A stretch of 40,766 nucleotides of DNA. It comes from Streptomyces apricus (GTDB lineage: Bacteria > Actinomycetota > Actinomycetes > Streptomycetales > Streptomycetaceae). The stretch covers positions 264,087 to 304,852 of the forward strand of contig NZ_VDFC01000040.1 of NCBI RefSeq assembly GCF_008369065.1, written 5' to 3'. Positions 22,547-30,252 of the stretch are shown here, piece after piece. Each line of letters begins with the position of its first letter. The stretch's first letter is position 1. The position numbers were made by a program, and so were the translations under genes. The notes below the pieces were generated by a model that saw only the letters and a program-made list of their open reading frames with translations, had not been told where the DNA came from and made no database searches.

Positions 22547-23800
22547 ATGCAGCACAGCACGGGAGGTCCCGCCGAAGGGGACACCTTCGACGCGGGGGCC
22601 ACGAGCCTCCTGCGTCAGCCGAAGGCGGTCTGGGCGACCGCCGGGGCATCCGTCGTCGCCTTCATGGGCATCGGCCTCGTCGACCCGATCCTGCCGTCCA
22701 TCGCCAAGGGCCTGGACGCCACCGCCGGCCAGGTCTCCCTGCTCTTCACCTCGTACTTCCTGATCACCGCCCTCGCGATGCTGGTCACCGGCTTCGTCTC
22801 CAGCCGCATCGGCGGCCGGCGCACGCTGCTCCTCGGCCTCGCGCTCGTGGTGGTCTTCGCCGGGCTGTCCGGCACCTCCGGCTCGGTCGGCGAGCTGGTC
22901 GGCTTCCGGGCCGGCTGGGGACTGGGCAACGCCCTCTTCGTCTCCACCGCCCTCGCCGTCATCGTCGGCGCCGCGGCCGGCGGCAGCGCGGCGGCGATCC
23001 TGCTGTACGAGTCCGCCCTGGGCCTCGGCATGGCCTGCGGACCCCTGCTGGGCGCGCTGCTCGGCGACGCCAGCTGGCGCTACCCGTTCTTCGGCACCGC
23101 CTTCCTGATGGCGGTCGGCTTCCTGTGCATCACGCTGTTCCTGAAGGAGCAGCCGAAGCCGGCCCGCAGGACCGGCCTGCTCGACCCCCTCAAGGCGCTC
23201 GGCCACGGCGGTCTCGCCTCGGTGGCGGCCTCGGCCTTCTTCTACAACTACACGTTCTTCACCGTGCTGGCCTTCACCCCGTTCGTGCTGGACATGAGCC
23301 CCTACCGCAGCGGCGCGGTCTTCTTCGCCTGGGGTGTGCTGCTCGCGGTGTTCTCGGTGCTGGTGGCGCCCCGCCTGCAGGCCCGCTTCGGTTCGCTGAA
23401 GGTGCTCGGCGGGTCGCTGGTGCTGCTCGCGGCCGACGTGCTCGTCCTCGGGTACGGCAGCCACACCACGGCCGTCGTCTGCACGGTCCTGTCGGGCGCG
23501 CTGATCGGCGTGAACAACACCGTCTACACGGAGCTGGCGCTCGGCGTGTCGGACGCGCCGCGCCCGGTGGCGAGTGCGGGCTACAACTTCGTCCGCTGGT
23601 TCGCGGCGGCCGCGGCCCCGTTCTTCGCGCCGCGGATCGAGGAGTGGACCGACGTCCACGTCCCGTTCGTGGTCGCGGCGGTCACGGCGGCGCTGGGCGC
23701 GCTCGTGGTCCTCGTGCGCCGGGACGCCCTCACGCACGAGGCGGAGCAGCTGGAGGAGCGGCACGCCGCCGAGGACGGCGTCACCGTCTTCGCGAACTGA
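22547..23800 (+). CDS. MFS transporter, probable drug exporter
   Basis: 417 residues, ATG 22547 with AAGGAG 6 nt upstream. Twelve hydrophobic helices in two halves. The first has GIGLVDPILPSIAKGLDATA and, after helix 2, the MFS loop motif GFVSSRIGGRR; a cytoplasmic loop (LKEQPKPARRTGLLDPLKAL) joins the halves. It resembles the multidrug exporters of the DHA1 group and would use the proton gradient. Substrate unknown. An AT-rich, operator-containing promoter suggests induction by a ligand, perhaps the exported compound. Confidence 0.88.
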   Translation: MQHSTGGPAEGDTFDAGATSLLRQPKAVWATAGASVVAFMGIGLVDPILPSIAKGLDATAGQVSLLFTSYFLITALAMLVTGFVSSRIGGRRTLLLGLALVVVFAGLSGTSGSVGELVGFRAGWGLGNALFVSTALAVIVGAAAGGSAAAILLYESALGLGMACGPLLGALLGDASWRYPFFGTAFLMAVGFLCITLFLKEQPKPARRTGLLDPLKALGHGGLASVAASAFFYNYTFFTVLAFTPFVLDMSPYRSGAVFFAWGVLLAVFSVLVAPRLQARFGSLKVLGGSLVLLAADVLVLGYGSHTTAVVCTVLSGALIGVNNTVYTELALGVSDAPRPVASAGYNFVRWFAAAAAPFFAPRIEEWTDVHVPFVVAAVTAALGALVVLVRRDALTHEAEQLEERHAAEDGVTVFAN

Positions 23801-23923
23801 GGTCCTGAAGGCCTGAGGTGCGGCGCGGAGGCGGCCGGGTCCCGCCCGGGAGAAGTGTGACGTTGGCAACTGGCCGCCGGCGGTCGGCCGTTGGGGAACG
23901 GACGGCCGCGCCACCGGGACCGG

Positions 23924-24553
23924 TCAGTCCAGGGAGACGGACCTGCGTGCGGGATCGCGCAGGTCCGTTCCGCTCATGAGCCAGCGTTCCTGGAGGGCCC
24001 CCGCGCCGTGCACCCGCTTCCACGCGGCCTCGTTCGGCGTCATGGGGAGCAGCGGCAGGAACCGTACGGGGTCCAGGGGCGCGTCGAGTTCGAGGTCCTC
24101 GACCAGGCCGCCCGGCTCGGCGACCAGGACCGAGGTGAACGGGGCGCCGGGCCACAGCGGTTCGCCCACGTCGAGCGAGGCGCCCGGAGCCACCACCAAC
24201 CCCTCGACCTGCGGGGACGCGGCCAGCACGGCGAGCGGGCGGAGCACCTTGTCGGTGTCGGCGGCGCCGGCCCGTACCGACAGGACCAGCTCGGCGCGCG
24301 GGCCCGCGACCGGGTCGGCGACGACGGCCGTGGGGTCCGCCATGGGGTGGGCCGACATGCCGAGCGTGGCGTAGCGGACGACCCCCGCACCGGCTCCGCC
24401 GGCCGTGTCGGCGGCCGCACCGGCGGCGTCCCGGCCGGTGAAGCGGAGCACCTCGATGCGGTCGGTGCCGAGGAAGGTGACCGCGGCGCGCGCGTCCGGT
24501 TCGCCCAGCGCGGTACGCAACCGGGCCTCCACCAGAGGAAGAACATCTGCCAT
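23924..24553 (-). CDS. Suppressor of fused (Sufu) domain protein
   Basis: 209 residues from ATG 24553. The domain runs over most of the protein: VLRFTGRDAAGAA, YATLGMSAHPMADPT, AELVLSVRAGAA, and late segments ELDAPLDPVRFLPLLPMTPN and WKRVHGAGALQERW. Bacterial Sufu-domain proteins are often predicted immunity proteins in toxin loci; no toxin gene is next to it here, so its role is open. No ribosome-binding site is seen: TATGCT (24565-24560) stands 6 nt before the ATG, a leaderless pattern. It converges on the MFS gene. Confidence 0.8.
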   Translation of the reverse strand: MADVLPLVEARLRTALGEPDARAAVTFLGTDRIEVLRFTGRDAAGAAADTAGGAGAGVVRYATLGMSAHPMADPTAVVADPVAGPRAELVLSVRAGAADTDKVLRPLAVLAASPQVEGLVVAPGASLDVGEPLWPGAPFTSVLVAEPGGLVEDLELDAPLDPVRFLPLLPMTPNEAAWKRVHGAGALQERWLMSGTDLRDPARRSVSLD

Positions 24554-24595
24554 GCGCCGAGCATAGAACTCGTCAGTAGCGGGCAAAGCGAGGGC

Positions 24596-25058
24596 TTGAC
24601 ACTTCAGTCGGCTGATAACCTGGGCCGCCGGTCGGGGCAGCACGCAGCAGCGTCGCTCCCGAGCCCCGGCCCGCGTCTCGACGCATGAGACTCCCCTACG
24701 GGGGATGGACCTCCCCCACGGGGGACCGGCCGGAGGAGGTGGGGCTCCATGGATCGAAGTCGACCAGGCAGTACCACCCGCTCTTCCGGCTGCTGAGTCC
24801 CTCTCAGCTTCCCGAGCTCACGCTCTCCTGGCTGCCACCTCTCGCACTCGCGTCACGGCCGTCCGGCGTACGACGGAAGAGCACTTCGTTTTTCCTGATC
24901 TGTCTGAATTTTTCTGATCTGTATCAGTAGCGAGGCCACCACCGTGACGGTGCGGTGCTCCCCGCTTTGTGGACGTGCCAAACATTCTTGGTCAGGACGT
25001 CCCCATTCCGGGCAGTTCCAGCCGTCGTCGGCGGGCTTCGTTCGCGAAGGAGCCAGCC
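24596..25058 (+). promoter_or_regulatory. Long structured leader of corA, candidate riboregulator
   Basis: Between divergent Sufu and corA. A TTGACA (24596-24601) and TAACCT (24616-24621) suggest a promoter, though the 14-nt spacer is short. Downstream are two consecutive small hairpins with C-run/G-run arms (24692-24705 and 24712-24725), a G-rich ribosome-binding-like GGAGGAGG (24732-24739), a 15-codon ORF, a hairpin over its stop (24792-24808), a weak hairpin followed by TTTTT (24874-24893), and two AT-rich direct repeats TTTTTC(C)TGATCTGT (24889-24903, 24909-24922), the last forming CTGAT-CTGT-ATCAG. This layout suits attenuation, possibly Mg2+-linked. I cannot match a known riboswitch. 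Confidence 0.45.
24749..24796 (+). CDS. Possible 15-aa leader peptide in the corA leader
   Basis: ATG 24749 to TGA 24794-24796, encoding MDRSRPGSTTRSSGC. GGAGGAGGTGGGG lies just upstream, one of the better ribosome-binding sites in the window. Its stop codon is inside a 6-bp hairpin (GCTGAG / CTCAGC). Whether it is translated is unknown. Confidence 0.3.
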   Translation: MDRSRPGSTTRSSGC

Positions 25059-26168
25059 ATGTCGATGATCAACAACCTGCGTGCCGCGGTCCGTCCCTCC
25101 CTGCGCAAGGACGGCGGCGCGTACGACACCACCCGGTCGCCCGCGGAGAGCTCGGCCGTCGTGGACTGCGCGGTCTACCGCGACGGCGTCCGCCTCCCCT
25201 CGGACGACAGCCTCACGCCGCGGGCGGCGATCCGTCAGGTGCGGCGCGACGGAGGGTTCGCCTGGATCGGCCTGCACGAGCCCACGGAGGACGAATTCTC
25301 CGGCGTGGCAGCCGAGTTCGGGCTGCACCCGCTGGCCGTCGAGGACGCCGTCCACGCCCACCAGCGCCCCAAGCTGGAGCGCTACGACGACACCCTCTTC
25401 GCCGTCTTCAAGACCATCCACTACGTCGAGCACGACGAACTCACCGCCACCAGCGAGGTCGTGGAGACCGGCGAGGTGATGTGCTTCACCGGGCGGGACT
25501 TCTTCATCACCGTCCGGCACGGCGGGCAGGGCTCGCTGCGGGCGCTGCGGCACCGGCTGCAGGACGACCCGGAGCTGCTCGCCAAGGGCCCCTCCGCCGT
25601 GCTGCACTCCATCGCCGACCACGTCGTGGACGGGTACATCGCGGTGGCGGACGCCCTGCAGGACGACATCGACGACGTGGAGACCGAGGTGTTCTCGCCC
25701 GGCCGCCGGGGCGGGGTGTCGCGCGGCGTCGACTCGGCCCGGATCTACCAGCTGAAGCGGGAGATCCTGGAGTTCAAGCGCGCGGTGTCGCCGCTGATGC
25801 GGCCCATGCAGCTGCTGAGCGAGCGGCCGATGCGGCTGGTGGACCCCGACATCCAGAAGTACTTCCGGGACGTCGCCGACCACCTGGCGCGGGTCCAGGA
25901 GCAGGTCGTCGGCTTCGACGAACTGCTGAACTCGATCCTGCAGGCCAACCTCGCGCAGGCGTCCGTCGCGCAGAACGAGGACATGCGCAAGATCACCTCG
26001 TGGGCCGCAATCATCGCCGTGCCGACGATGGTGTGCGGGGTGTACGGCATGAACTTCGAGCACATGCCGGAGCTGCACTGGCGGTACGGGTACCCGGTGA
26101 TCATGGGCATCACGGTGGCCCTCTGCCTCGGCATCCACCGGACCCTGAAGCGCAACGGCTGGCTCTGA
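25059..26168 (+). CDS. corA: CorA-family Mg2+/Co2+ channel
   Basis: 369 residues, ATG 25059 with AAGGAG 6-7 nt upstream. A long N-terminal cytoplasmic domain (HEPTEDEFSGVAAEFGLHPL, then AVEDAVHAHQRPKLERYDD, the family signature) is followed by a helical stalk and two C-terminal membrane helices. The first ends in the invariant pore motif YGMN (VYGMNFEHMPEL). CorA pentamers let Mg2+ into the cell down its gradient. A soluble MgtE-N/CBS protein and a DUF1003 protein are encoded about 2 kb downstream, pointing to a Mg2+-related neighbourhood also seen in mycobacteria. Confidence 0.95.
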   Translation: MSMINNLRAAVRPSLRKDGGAYDTTRSPAESSAVVDCAVYRDGVRLPSDDSLTPRAAIRQVRRDGGFAWIGLHEPTEDEFSGVAAEFGLHPLAVEDAVHAHQRPKLERYDDTLFAVFKTIHYVEHDELTATSEVVETGEVMCFTGRDFFITVRHGGQGSLRALRHRLQDDPELLAKGPSAVLHSIADHVVDGYIAVADALQDDIDDVETEVFSPGRRGGVSRGVDSARIYQLKREILEFKRAVSPLMRPMQLLSERPMRLVDPDIQKYFRDVADHLARVQEQVVGFDELLNSILQANLAQASVAQNEDMRKITSWAAIIAVPTMVCGVYGMNFEHMPELHWRYGYPVIMGITVALCLGIHRTLKRNGWL

Positions 26169-26184
26169 AGGGACCGGCCGCCGC

Positions 26185-26439
26185 CTAGGGCCTGTCTGAC
26201 AATTCCCGTCGTCGCCCGCAGGGCGGCCTCGCGGCGTCAGGTGCGTGCTCTGGGGGTCCCCCCGGCCGGAGGCTGGGGGAGTGCCGGGCGTAGAGCCTCG
26301 TACTGGACGTACTCGGCTCTGCGCCCGGTGCGGCGAGAGGGGCCCCCGGCCGGAGGCTGGGGGAGCGTGCATGGCGTCGCGCGGCTGGGGGCACCTCCCG
26401 GCCGAAGGCTGGGGGAGGGAATTGTCAGACAGGCCCTAG
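26185..26439. mobile_element. 255-bp MITE-like element with perfect 23-bp terminal inverted repeats
   Basis: 26185-26207 and 26417-26439 are exact reverse complements. Each outer end is CTAG, then GGCCTGTCTGACAATTCCC. If the CTAGs are the target, the element is 26189-26435 (247 bp) and generates a 4-bp (or TA) duplication, as in some IS5-family groups. Inside are three related copies of a C-run, CGGCCGGAGGCTGGGGGAG motif (around 26268, 26344 and 26394), and no credible transposase. It would be mobilised by a full-length relative elsewhere in the genome. Its right end is 24 bp from the ATG of the next gene. Confidence 0.85.
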
Positions 26440-26463
26440 CCGGGCCCGGCTAGGCTGGCCGGC

Positions 26464-27081
26464 ATGACGGATCAGGCCAGCCCCCCGAGCCCCTCTTCGG
26501 CGCCCGCCCCGATGGAGCGGGCCCTGGTCGAGGAGGCCACCAAGAAGTCCGGGCTCATCTGGGTGCGGGGCGATTCCGTGCCGACGCTGGATCCCGGGGA
26601 GCCGGCCGCGCCGGCCCGCGCGCTGTGGCACGTGTGGCACGACGGGGCGGTGTACGTGGTCGGGGACGGGCCCGGTGAGCAGCCGCTGACGGGGCTCGTG
26701 GACGGGCGCGGGGCGGAGGTCACCGTCCGCAGCAAGGACAAGGGCGGGCGGCTCGTCTCCTGGTCCGCGGCGGTCGTGGAGCTGACGGCGGGGTCCGAGG
26801 CGTGGGAGGCGGCGGTCGGCGAGCTGAAGGGCAAGCGGCTGAACGCGCCCGACGGCGAGGCGATGACGGAGCGGTGGGGGCGGGAGTGCCGGGTCCTTCG
26901 GCTGACGCCGACGGGGGGGGGGCGGGAGTGCCGGGTCCTTCGGCTGAAGCCGACGGGGGTGGCCGCGGGGCTGCCGGACGGGTCGCTGGCGGCGGCGCCG
27001 ATGGCTACGCCGGCGACTACGCGGCAGCCGGTGCCGGCGGCGGTGCCGCGGCTGCTCTTCCGGCGCCGGGGGCGCCGGTAG
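26464..27081 (+). CDS. Conserved hypothetical protein with a 42-bp internal duplication
   Basis: 205 residues, ATG 26464. The central region (SGLIWVRGDSVPTLDPGEPA, then ALWHVWHDGAVYVVGDGPGE) resembles the flavin-reductase/pyridoxamine-oxidase-like split-barrel proteins, but I cannot assign it. The C-terminus is Arg-rich (RLLFRRRGRR). The segment RECRVLRLTPTGGG is followed directly by RECRVLRLKPTGVA: a 42-bp tandem duplication with a run of ten G (26913-26922) at its junction. No ribosome-binding site is seen; TAGGCT (26451-26456) stands 7 nt before the ATG, a leaderless pattern. The MITE ends 12 bp upstream of that -10. Confidence 0.75.
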   Translation: MTDQASPPSPSSAPAPMERALVEEATKKSGLIWVRGDSVPTLDPGEPAAPARALWHVWHDGAVYVVGDGPGEQPLTGLVDGRGAEVTVRSKDKGGRLVSWSAAVVELTAGSEAWEAAVGELKGKRLNAPDGEAMTERWGRECRVLRLTPTGGGRECRVLRLKPTGVAAGLPDGSLAAAPMATPATTRQPVPAAVPRLLFRRRGRR

Positions 27082-27120
27082 GCGCCGGGCGCTCCGCGGG
27101 TCCGTGGTCGGCTGCGGCCC

Positions 27121-27242
27121 GGTGGGGGCTGATCGCGCAGTTCCCCGCGCCCCTGAAAGACGGGGCTGCGCCCCGGTCTTTCATCGGGGGCGGTAGCCCC
27201 TGCCTTTAAGGGGCGCGGGGAACTGCGCGGCCCACCCCCACC
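27121..27242. repeat. Dispersed repeat, copy 3 (inverted pair)
   Basis: GGTGGGGGCTGATCGCGCAG at 27121 onward and its near-complement ending GGCCCACCCCCACC at 27242 form a long hairpin; between them is a further stem (AGACGGGGC / GCCCCGGTCT). It lies between convergent genes (27081, 27288). Confidence 0.85.
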
Positions 27243-27287
27243 GGGTCCGCAGATGACATGGGGCGTTGCCCGCCGGGAGGCGTCCCG

Positions 27288-28046
27288 TCAGGAGGTCGGG
27301 AGTTGTTGGCCGTAGTCGACCGTCTCGTCCTTCTCCGGGGCCTTCAGGGCGAAGTCCTTGCCCCAGTCCGTCAGGCGGATCGTCCCCGCGTCGCCCGCGC
27401 GGACCAGCAGGAGCGGGTACGGCCGGCCCTCCAGGGAGACGTCGATCTGCCCGCCGGCGCCCTCGTCGCCGGTGAGCCGGATGGTGCGGGTCCCGTTCAG
27501 CTTGTGGTGGCCGTCCGTCGCCAGCTTCCCCTGCAGGCCGAGCAGCCCGTCGAGCAGGACGTCCTTGTCGGTGAACACACTGAGCTGCCGGTACGCGGGG
27601 TCCCCCTTCGGCACCTTCACGTACATGCCCTCCAGCTTGTCCGCCGCCGTCGTGTCGGACGTGCTGTCGTCGTCCGCGCCGTCCTGGTGGGTCCAGAAGT
27701 CCGCGTCCGCCTTGAGGAACAGGTGGTCGTCGACCCGCAGCAGCTGGAAGGTCGCGTCCTTCGAGGTGACCGACCCGGTGCCGCCGTTCTCCTTGAGCTG
27801 CATGTCCAGCTTGTAGGTGCGTTTGTTGCTGACCACCGCCCCGGACAGCCGTACCGCCGCGGCGCCCTCCGCGGCCGACCGGGTCTTGCTCTGGATCTTC
27901 GCGGGGGGCAGTTTCCCGACCCCGTTGGTCCCCGCGTCCGGGTCCTCGCCGCTGCACCCCGTCACCCCCGCGCCCGCCACGACCAGCGCGCACACGGCCC
28001 TCGCCAACACGGCCCTACCGGTACGTCCCCGGCGCATCGCAGTCAC
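27288..28046 (-). CDS. Lipoprotein, LppX/LprG-like
   Basis: 252 residues from GTG 28046; an ATG at 28037 is also possible. Basic N-terminus, hydrophobic stretch and lipobox VTGC with Cys31 give a lipoprotein signal. The mature part (AAVRLSGAVVSNKRTYKLDM at its start, then GTRTIRLTGDEGAGGQIDVS) fits the LolA-like beta-sheet fold of LppX/LprAFG proteins, which carry lipids across the envelope in mycobacteria. The assignment rests on overall pattern, not on a signature. It is divergent from the MgtE-N gene. In M. tuberculosis a lipoprotein (lpqX) also lies in the matching region, as I recall. Confidence 0.75.
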   Translation of the reverse strand: MTAMRRGRTGRAVLARAVCALVVAGAGVTGCSGEDPDAGTNGVGKLPPAKIQSKTRSAAEGAAAVRLSGAVVSNKRTYKLDMQLKENGGTGSVTSKDATFQLLRVDDHLFLKADADFWTHQDGADDDSTSDTTAADKLEGMYVKVPKGDPAYRQLSVFTDKDVLLDGLLGLQGKLATDGHHKLNGTRTIRLTGDEGAGGQIDVSLEGRPYPLLLVRAGDAGTIRLTDWGKDFALKAPEKDETVDYGQQLPTS

Positions 28047-28304
28047 AGGTGGCGCTGCCTCTCGTGCGGTTGTCCTCCACGGCGTACCGCAGCGTACCGG
28101 GGTCCGCCACGCCGTTCGGAGCCAGTCCGTCCGCAGCGCTCACCAGGGCGTATCCGACCGGGACGGGCTAGCCTGAAGCCCACCCCGGCGGACATGAGGC
28201 GCCAAAGCACCCCGTAGCGTGGCCCCGGCCGGACACGCGCCCGAACCCGTGTCCGCAGATGTACTCACACGTCCGTGCACACGTACCGGGAAGGAGGCGC
28301 CGGG

Positions 28305-29624
28305 ATGGCGGCAGGCGCCCCCAGGATCTTCGTCTCGCACCTCGCCGGCATCGCCGTCTTCGACCCCAGCGGCGACCAGGTGGGACGCGTACGCGACCTG
28401 GTCGCGATCATGCGCGTCGGACGGCGGCCGCCGCGGCTGGTCGGCCTCGTCGTCGAACTGTCCACCCGCCGCCGGATCTTCCTGCCCATGACCCGGGTGA
28501 CGGGCGTCGAGTCCGGCCAGGTCATCACGACCGGCGTGCTGAACGTGCGCCGCTTCGAGCAGCGCCCCACCGAACGGCTCGTGCTCGGCGAGCTCCTGGA
28601 CCGGCGCGTGACCCTCGTCGAGACCGGCGAGGAGGCGACCGTCCTGGACGTCTCCGTCCAGCAGCTGCCGGCCCGCCGCGACTGGGAGATCGACCGGGTC
28701 TTCGTGCGCAAGGGCCGGACGGGCGGCGCGTTCCGGCGGGCCCGGGGCGAGACGCTGACCGTCGAGTGGTCGGCCGTCACCGGGTTCTCGCTGGAGGAGC
28801 ACGGCCAGGGCGCCGAGAACCTGCTCGCCACCTTCGAGCAGCTGCGCCCCGCCGACCTCGCGAACGTCCTGCACCACCTCTCCGCGAAGCGCCGCGCCGA
28901 GGTCGCGGCGGCCCTGGACGACGACCGGCTCGCCGACGTCCTGGAGGAGCTCCCGGAGGACGACCAGATCGAGATCCTCGGCAAGCTCCAGGAGGAGCGC
29001 GCCGCGGACGTCCTGGAGGCCATGGACCCCGACGACGCGGCCGACCTGCTGGGCGAGCTGCCGGAGGACGACAAGGAGCGCCTGCTGGCGCTGATGCGCC
29101 CGGGCGACGCCGCGGACGTACGGCGGCTGATGTCGTACGAGGAGCGCACCGCGGGCGGTCTGATGACGACCGAGCCGATCGTGCTGCGGCCCGACTCGAC
29201 CGTCGCGGACGCGCTCGCCCGGGTGCGCAACGCCGACCTCTCCCCCGCGCTGGCCGCCCAGGTGTACGTGTGCCGGCCGCCCGACGAGACGCCCACCGGC
29301 AAGTACCTCGGCACGGTCCACTTCCAGCGGCTGCTGCGCGACCCGCCGTACACGCTCGTGGGCTCGATGATCGACGACGACCTGCGGCCGCTGGACCCGG
29401 AGGCCGTGCTGCCCGTCGTGGCCGGTTTCTTCGCGACGTACGACATGGTCGCGGCGCCCGTCGTCGACGAGAGCGGCTCGCTGCTCGGCGCGGTCACCGT
29501 GGACGACGTCCTCGACCACATGCTGCCCGAGGACTGGCGGGAGAAGGAGTTCCACCTGGACGGGGAGGCCGCCGGCCGTGACGAGGGGTACGACGTGACC
29601 GAGGAGGCCGCCGATGGCTCCTGA
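28305..29624 (+). CDS. Soluble MgtE-N/CBS protein with PRC-barrel-like N-terminus
   Basis: 439 residues from ATG 28305 (GGAAGGAGG 7 nt upstream; a GTG at 28275 is less likely). Residues 1-~130 have a PRC-barrel-like beta-region (FVSHLAGIAVFDPSGDQVGR) repeated with variation. Then comes the MgtE N domain of helical repeats (LRPADLANVLHHL, ADVLEELPEDDQIEIL, AADLLGELPEDDKERLL) and two CBS motifs (GLMTTEPIVLRPDSTVADAL and the final VDESGSLLGAVTVDDVL). The pore domain of MgtE is absent. It may sense Mg2+ or nucleotides and act on a partner such as the DUF1003 protein, whose ATG overlaps its end by 11 nt. TAGCCT at 28169-28174 may be its -10. Confidence 0.88.
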   Translation: MAAGAPRIFVSHLAGIAVFDPSGDQVGRVRDLVAIMRVGRRPPRLVGLVVELSTRRRIFLPMTRVTGVESGQVITTGVLNVRRFEQRPTERLVLGELLDRRVTLVETGEEATVLDVSVQQLPARRDWEIDRVFVRKGRTGGAFRRARGETLTVEWSAVTGFSLEEHGQGAENLLATFEQLRPADLANVLHHLSAKRRAEVAAALDDDRLADVLEELPEDDQIEILGKLQEERAADVLEAMDPDDAADLLGELPEDDKERLLALMRPGDAADVRRLMSYEERTAGGLMTTEPIVLRPDSTVADALARVRNADLSPALAAQVYVCRPPDETPTGKYLGTVHFQRLLRDPPYTLVGSMIDDDLRPLDPEAVLPVVAGFFATYDMVAAPVVDESGSLLGAVTVDDVLDHMLPEDWREKEFHLDGEAAGRDEGYDVTEEAADGS

Positions 29625-30210
29625 GCGCGAGCGCGAGACCCGTGAGCGGGCCTCCGCCGGGACGGGCGCCCGGGCACGGCTGCGCCTCGACCAGCCGCAG
29701 CCGCCGCGGCGCCGCCTGCTGCCCGAGTACGACCCGGAGGCCTTCGGGCGGCTGTCCGAGCGGATCGCGCGGTTCCTGGGCACCGGTCGGTTCATCGTCT
29801 GGATGACGGTCGTCATCATCATGTGGGTGGTGTGGAACGTGTCGGCGCCGCGCGAGCTGCGCTTCGACAACTACCCCTTCATCTTCCTGACCCTGATGCT
29901 CTCGCTGCAGGCCTCGTACGCCGCACCGCTGATCCTGCTCGCGCAGAACCGGCAGGACGACCGCGACAAGGTCAACCTCGAACAGGACCGCAAGCAGAAC
30001 GAGCGGTCCATCGCGGACACCGAGTACCTGACGCGGGAGATCGCCGCGCTGCGCATGGGCCTGGGCGAGGTCGCCACCCGGGACTGGATCCGTTCCGAGC
30101 TGGAGGACCTGCTCAAGGAGCTGGAGGCCCGGCGCGCGGACGGGCTGGGCGAGGGCCGGGTCGTATTCCCGGCGGAACACCCGCGGGGGCGTGACGTAGA
30201 CGACCGGTGA
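29614..30210 (+). CDS. DUF1003 membrane protein
   Basis: 198 residues, ATG 29614, overlapping the end of the MgtE-N gene by 11 nt, so translation is probably coupled. An Arg-rich N-terminus is followed by two membrane helices (FIVWMTVVIIMWVVWNV and FIFLTLMLSLQASYAAPLIL) separated by a short loop, then a helical, charged segment starting QNRQDDRDKVNLEQDR, which is the DUF1003 signature. Function unknown. The MgtE-N/DUF1003 pair is also found in mycobacteria (Rv1231c-Rv1232c as I recall). Confidence 0.9.
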   Translation: MAPERERETRERASAGTGARARLRLDQPQPPRRRLLPEYDPEAFGRLSERIARFLGTGRFIVWMTVVIIMWVVWNVSAPRELRFDNYPFIFLTLMLSLQASYAAPLILLAQNRQDDRDKVNLEQDRKQNERSIADTEYLTREIAALRMGLGEVATRDWIRSELEDLLKELEARRADGLGEGRVVFPAEHPRGRDVDDR

Positions 30211-30252
30211 CGGGGCTCTCGGCCCCCGGCCCCGGCGCCGTACCATCGACCC

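Noticed and set aside
24731..24800. GGTGGGGCTCC in the corA leader resembling the start of the M-box Mg2+ riboswitch
   Set aside because: Only the first ~11 bases resemble it; the later conserved GCTGCC, ACGCC and GCCATACAG segments are missing.
24685..24930. 81-residue frame across the corA leader (also a 70-residue one)
   Set aside because: No ribosome-binding site at their starts, no domain, and they run through the AT-rich repeats; the 15-codon ORF with a real site is the better candidate.
26241..26453. Frames of 64-70 residues inside the MITE
   Set aside because: They consist of the repeated GC-rich motif, lack ribosome-binding sites and resemble no transposase.
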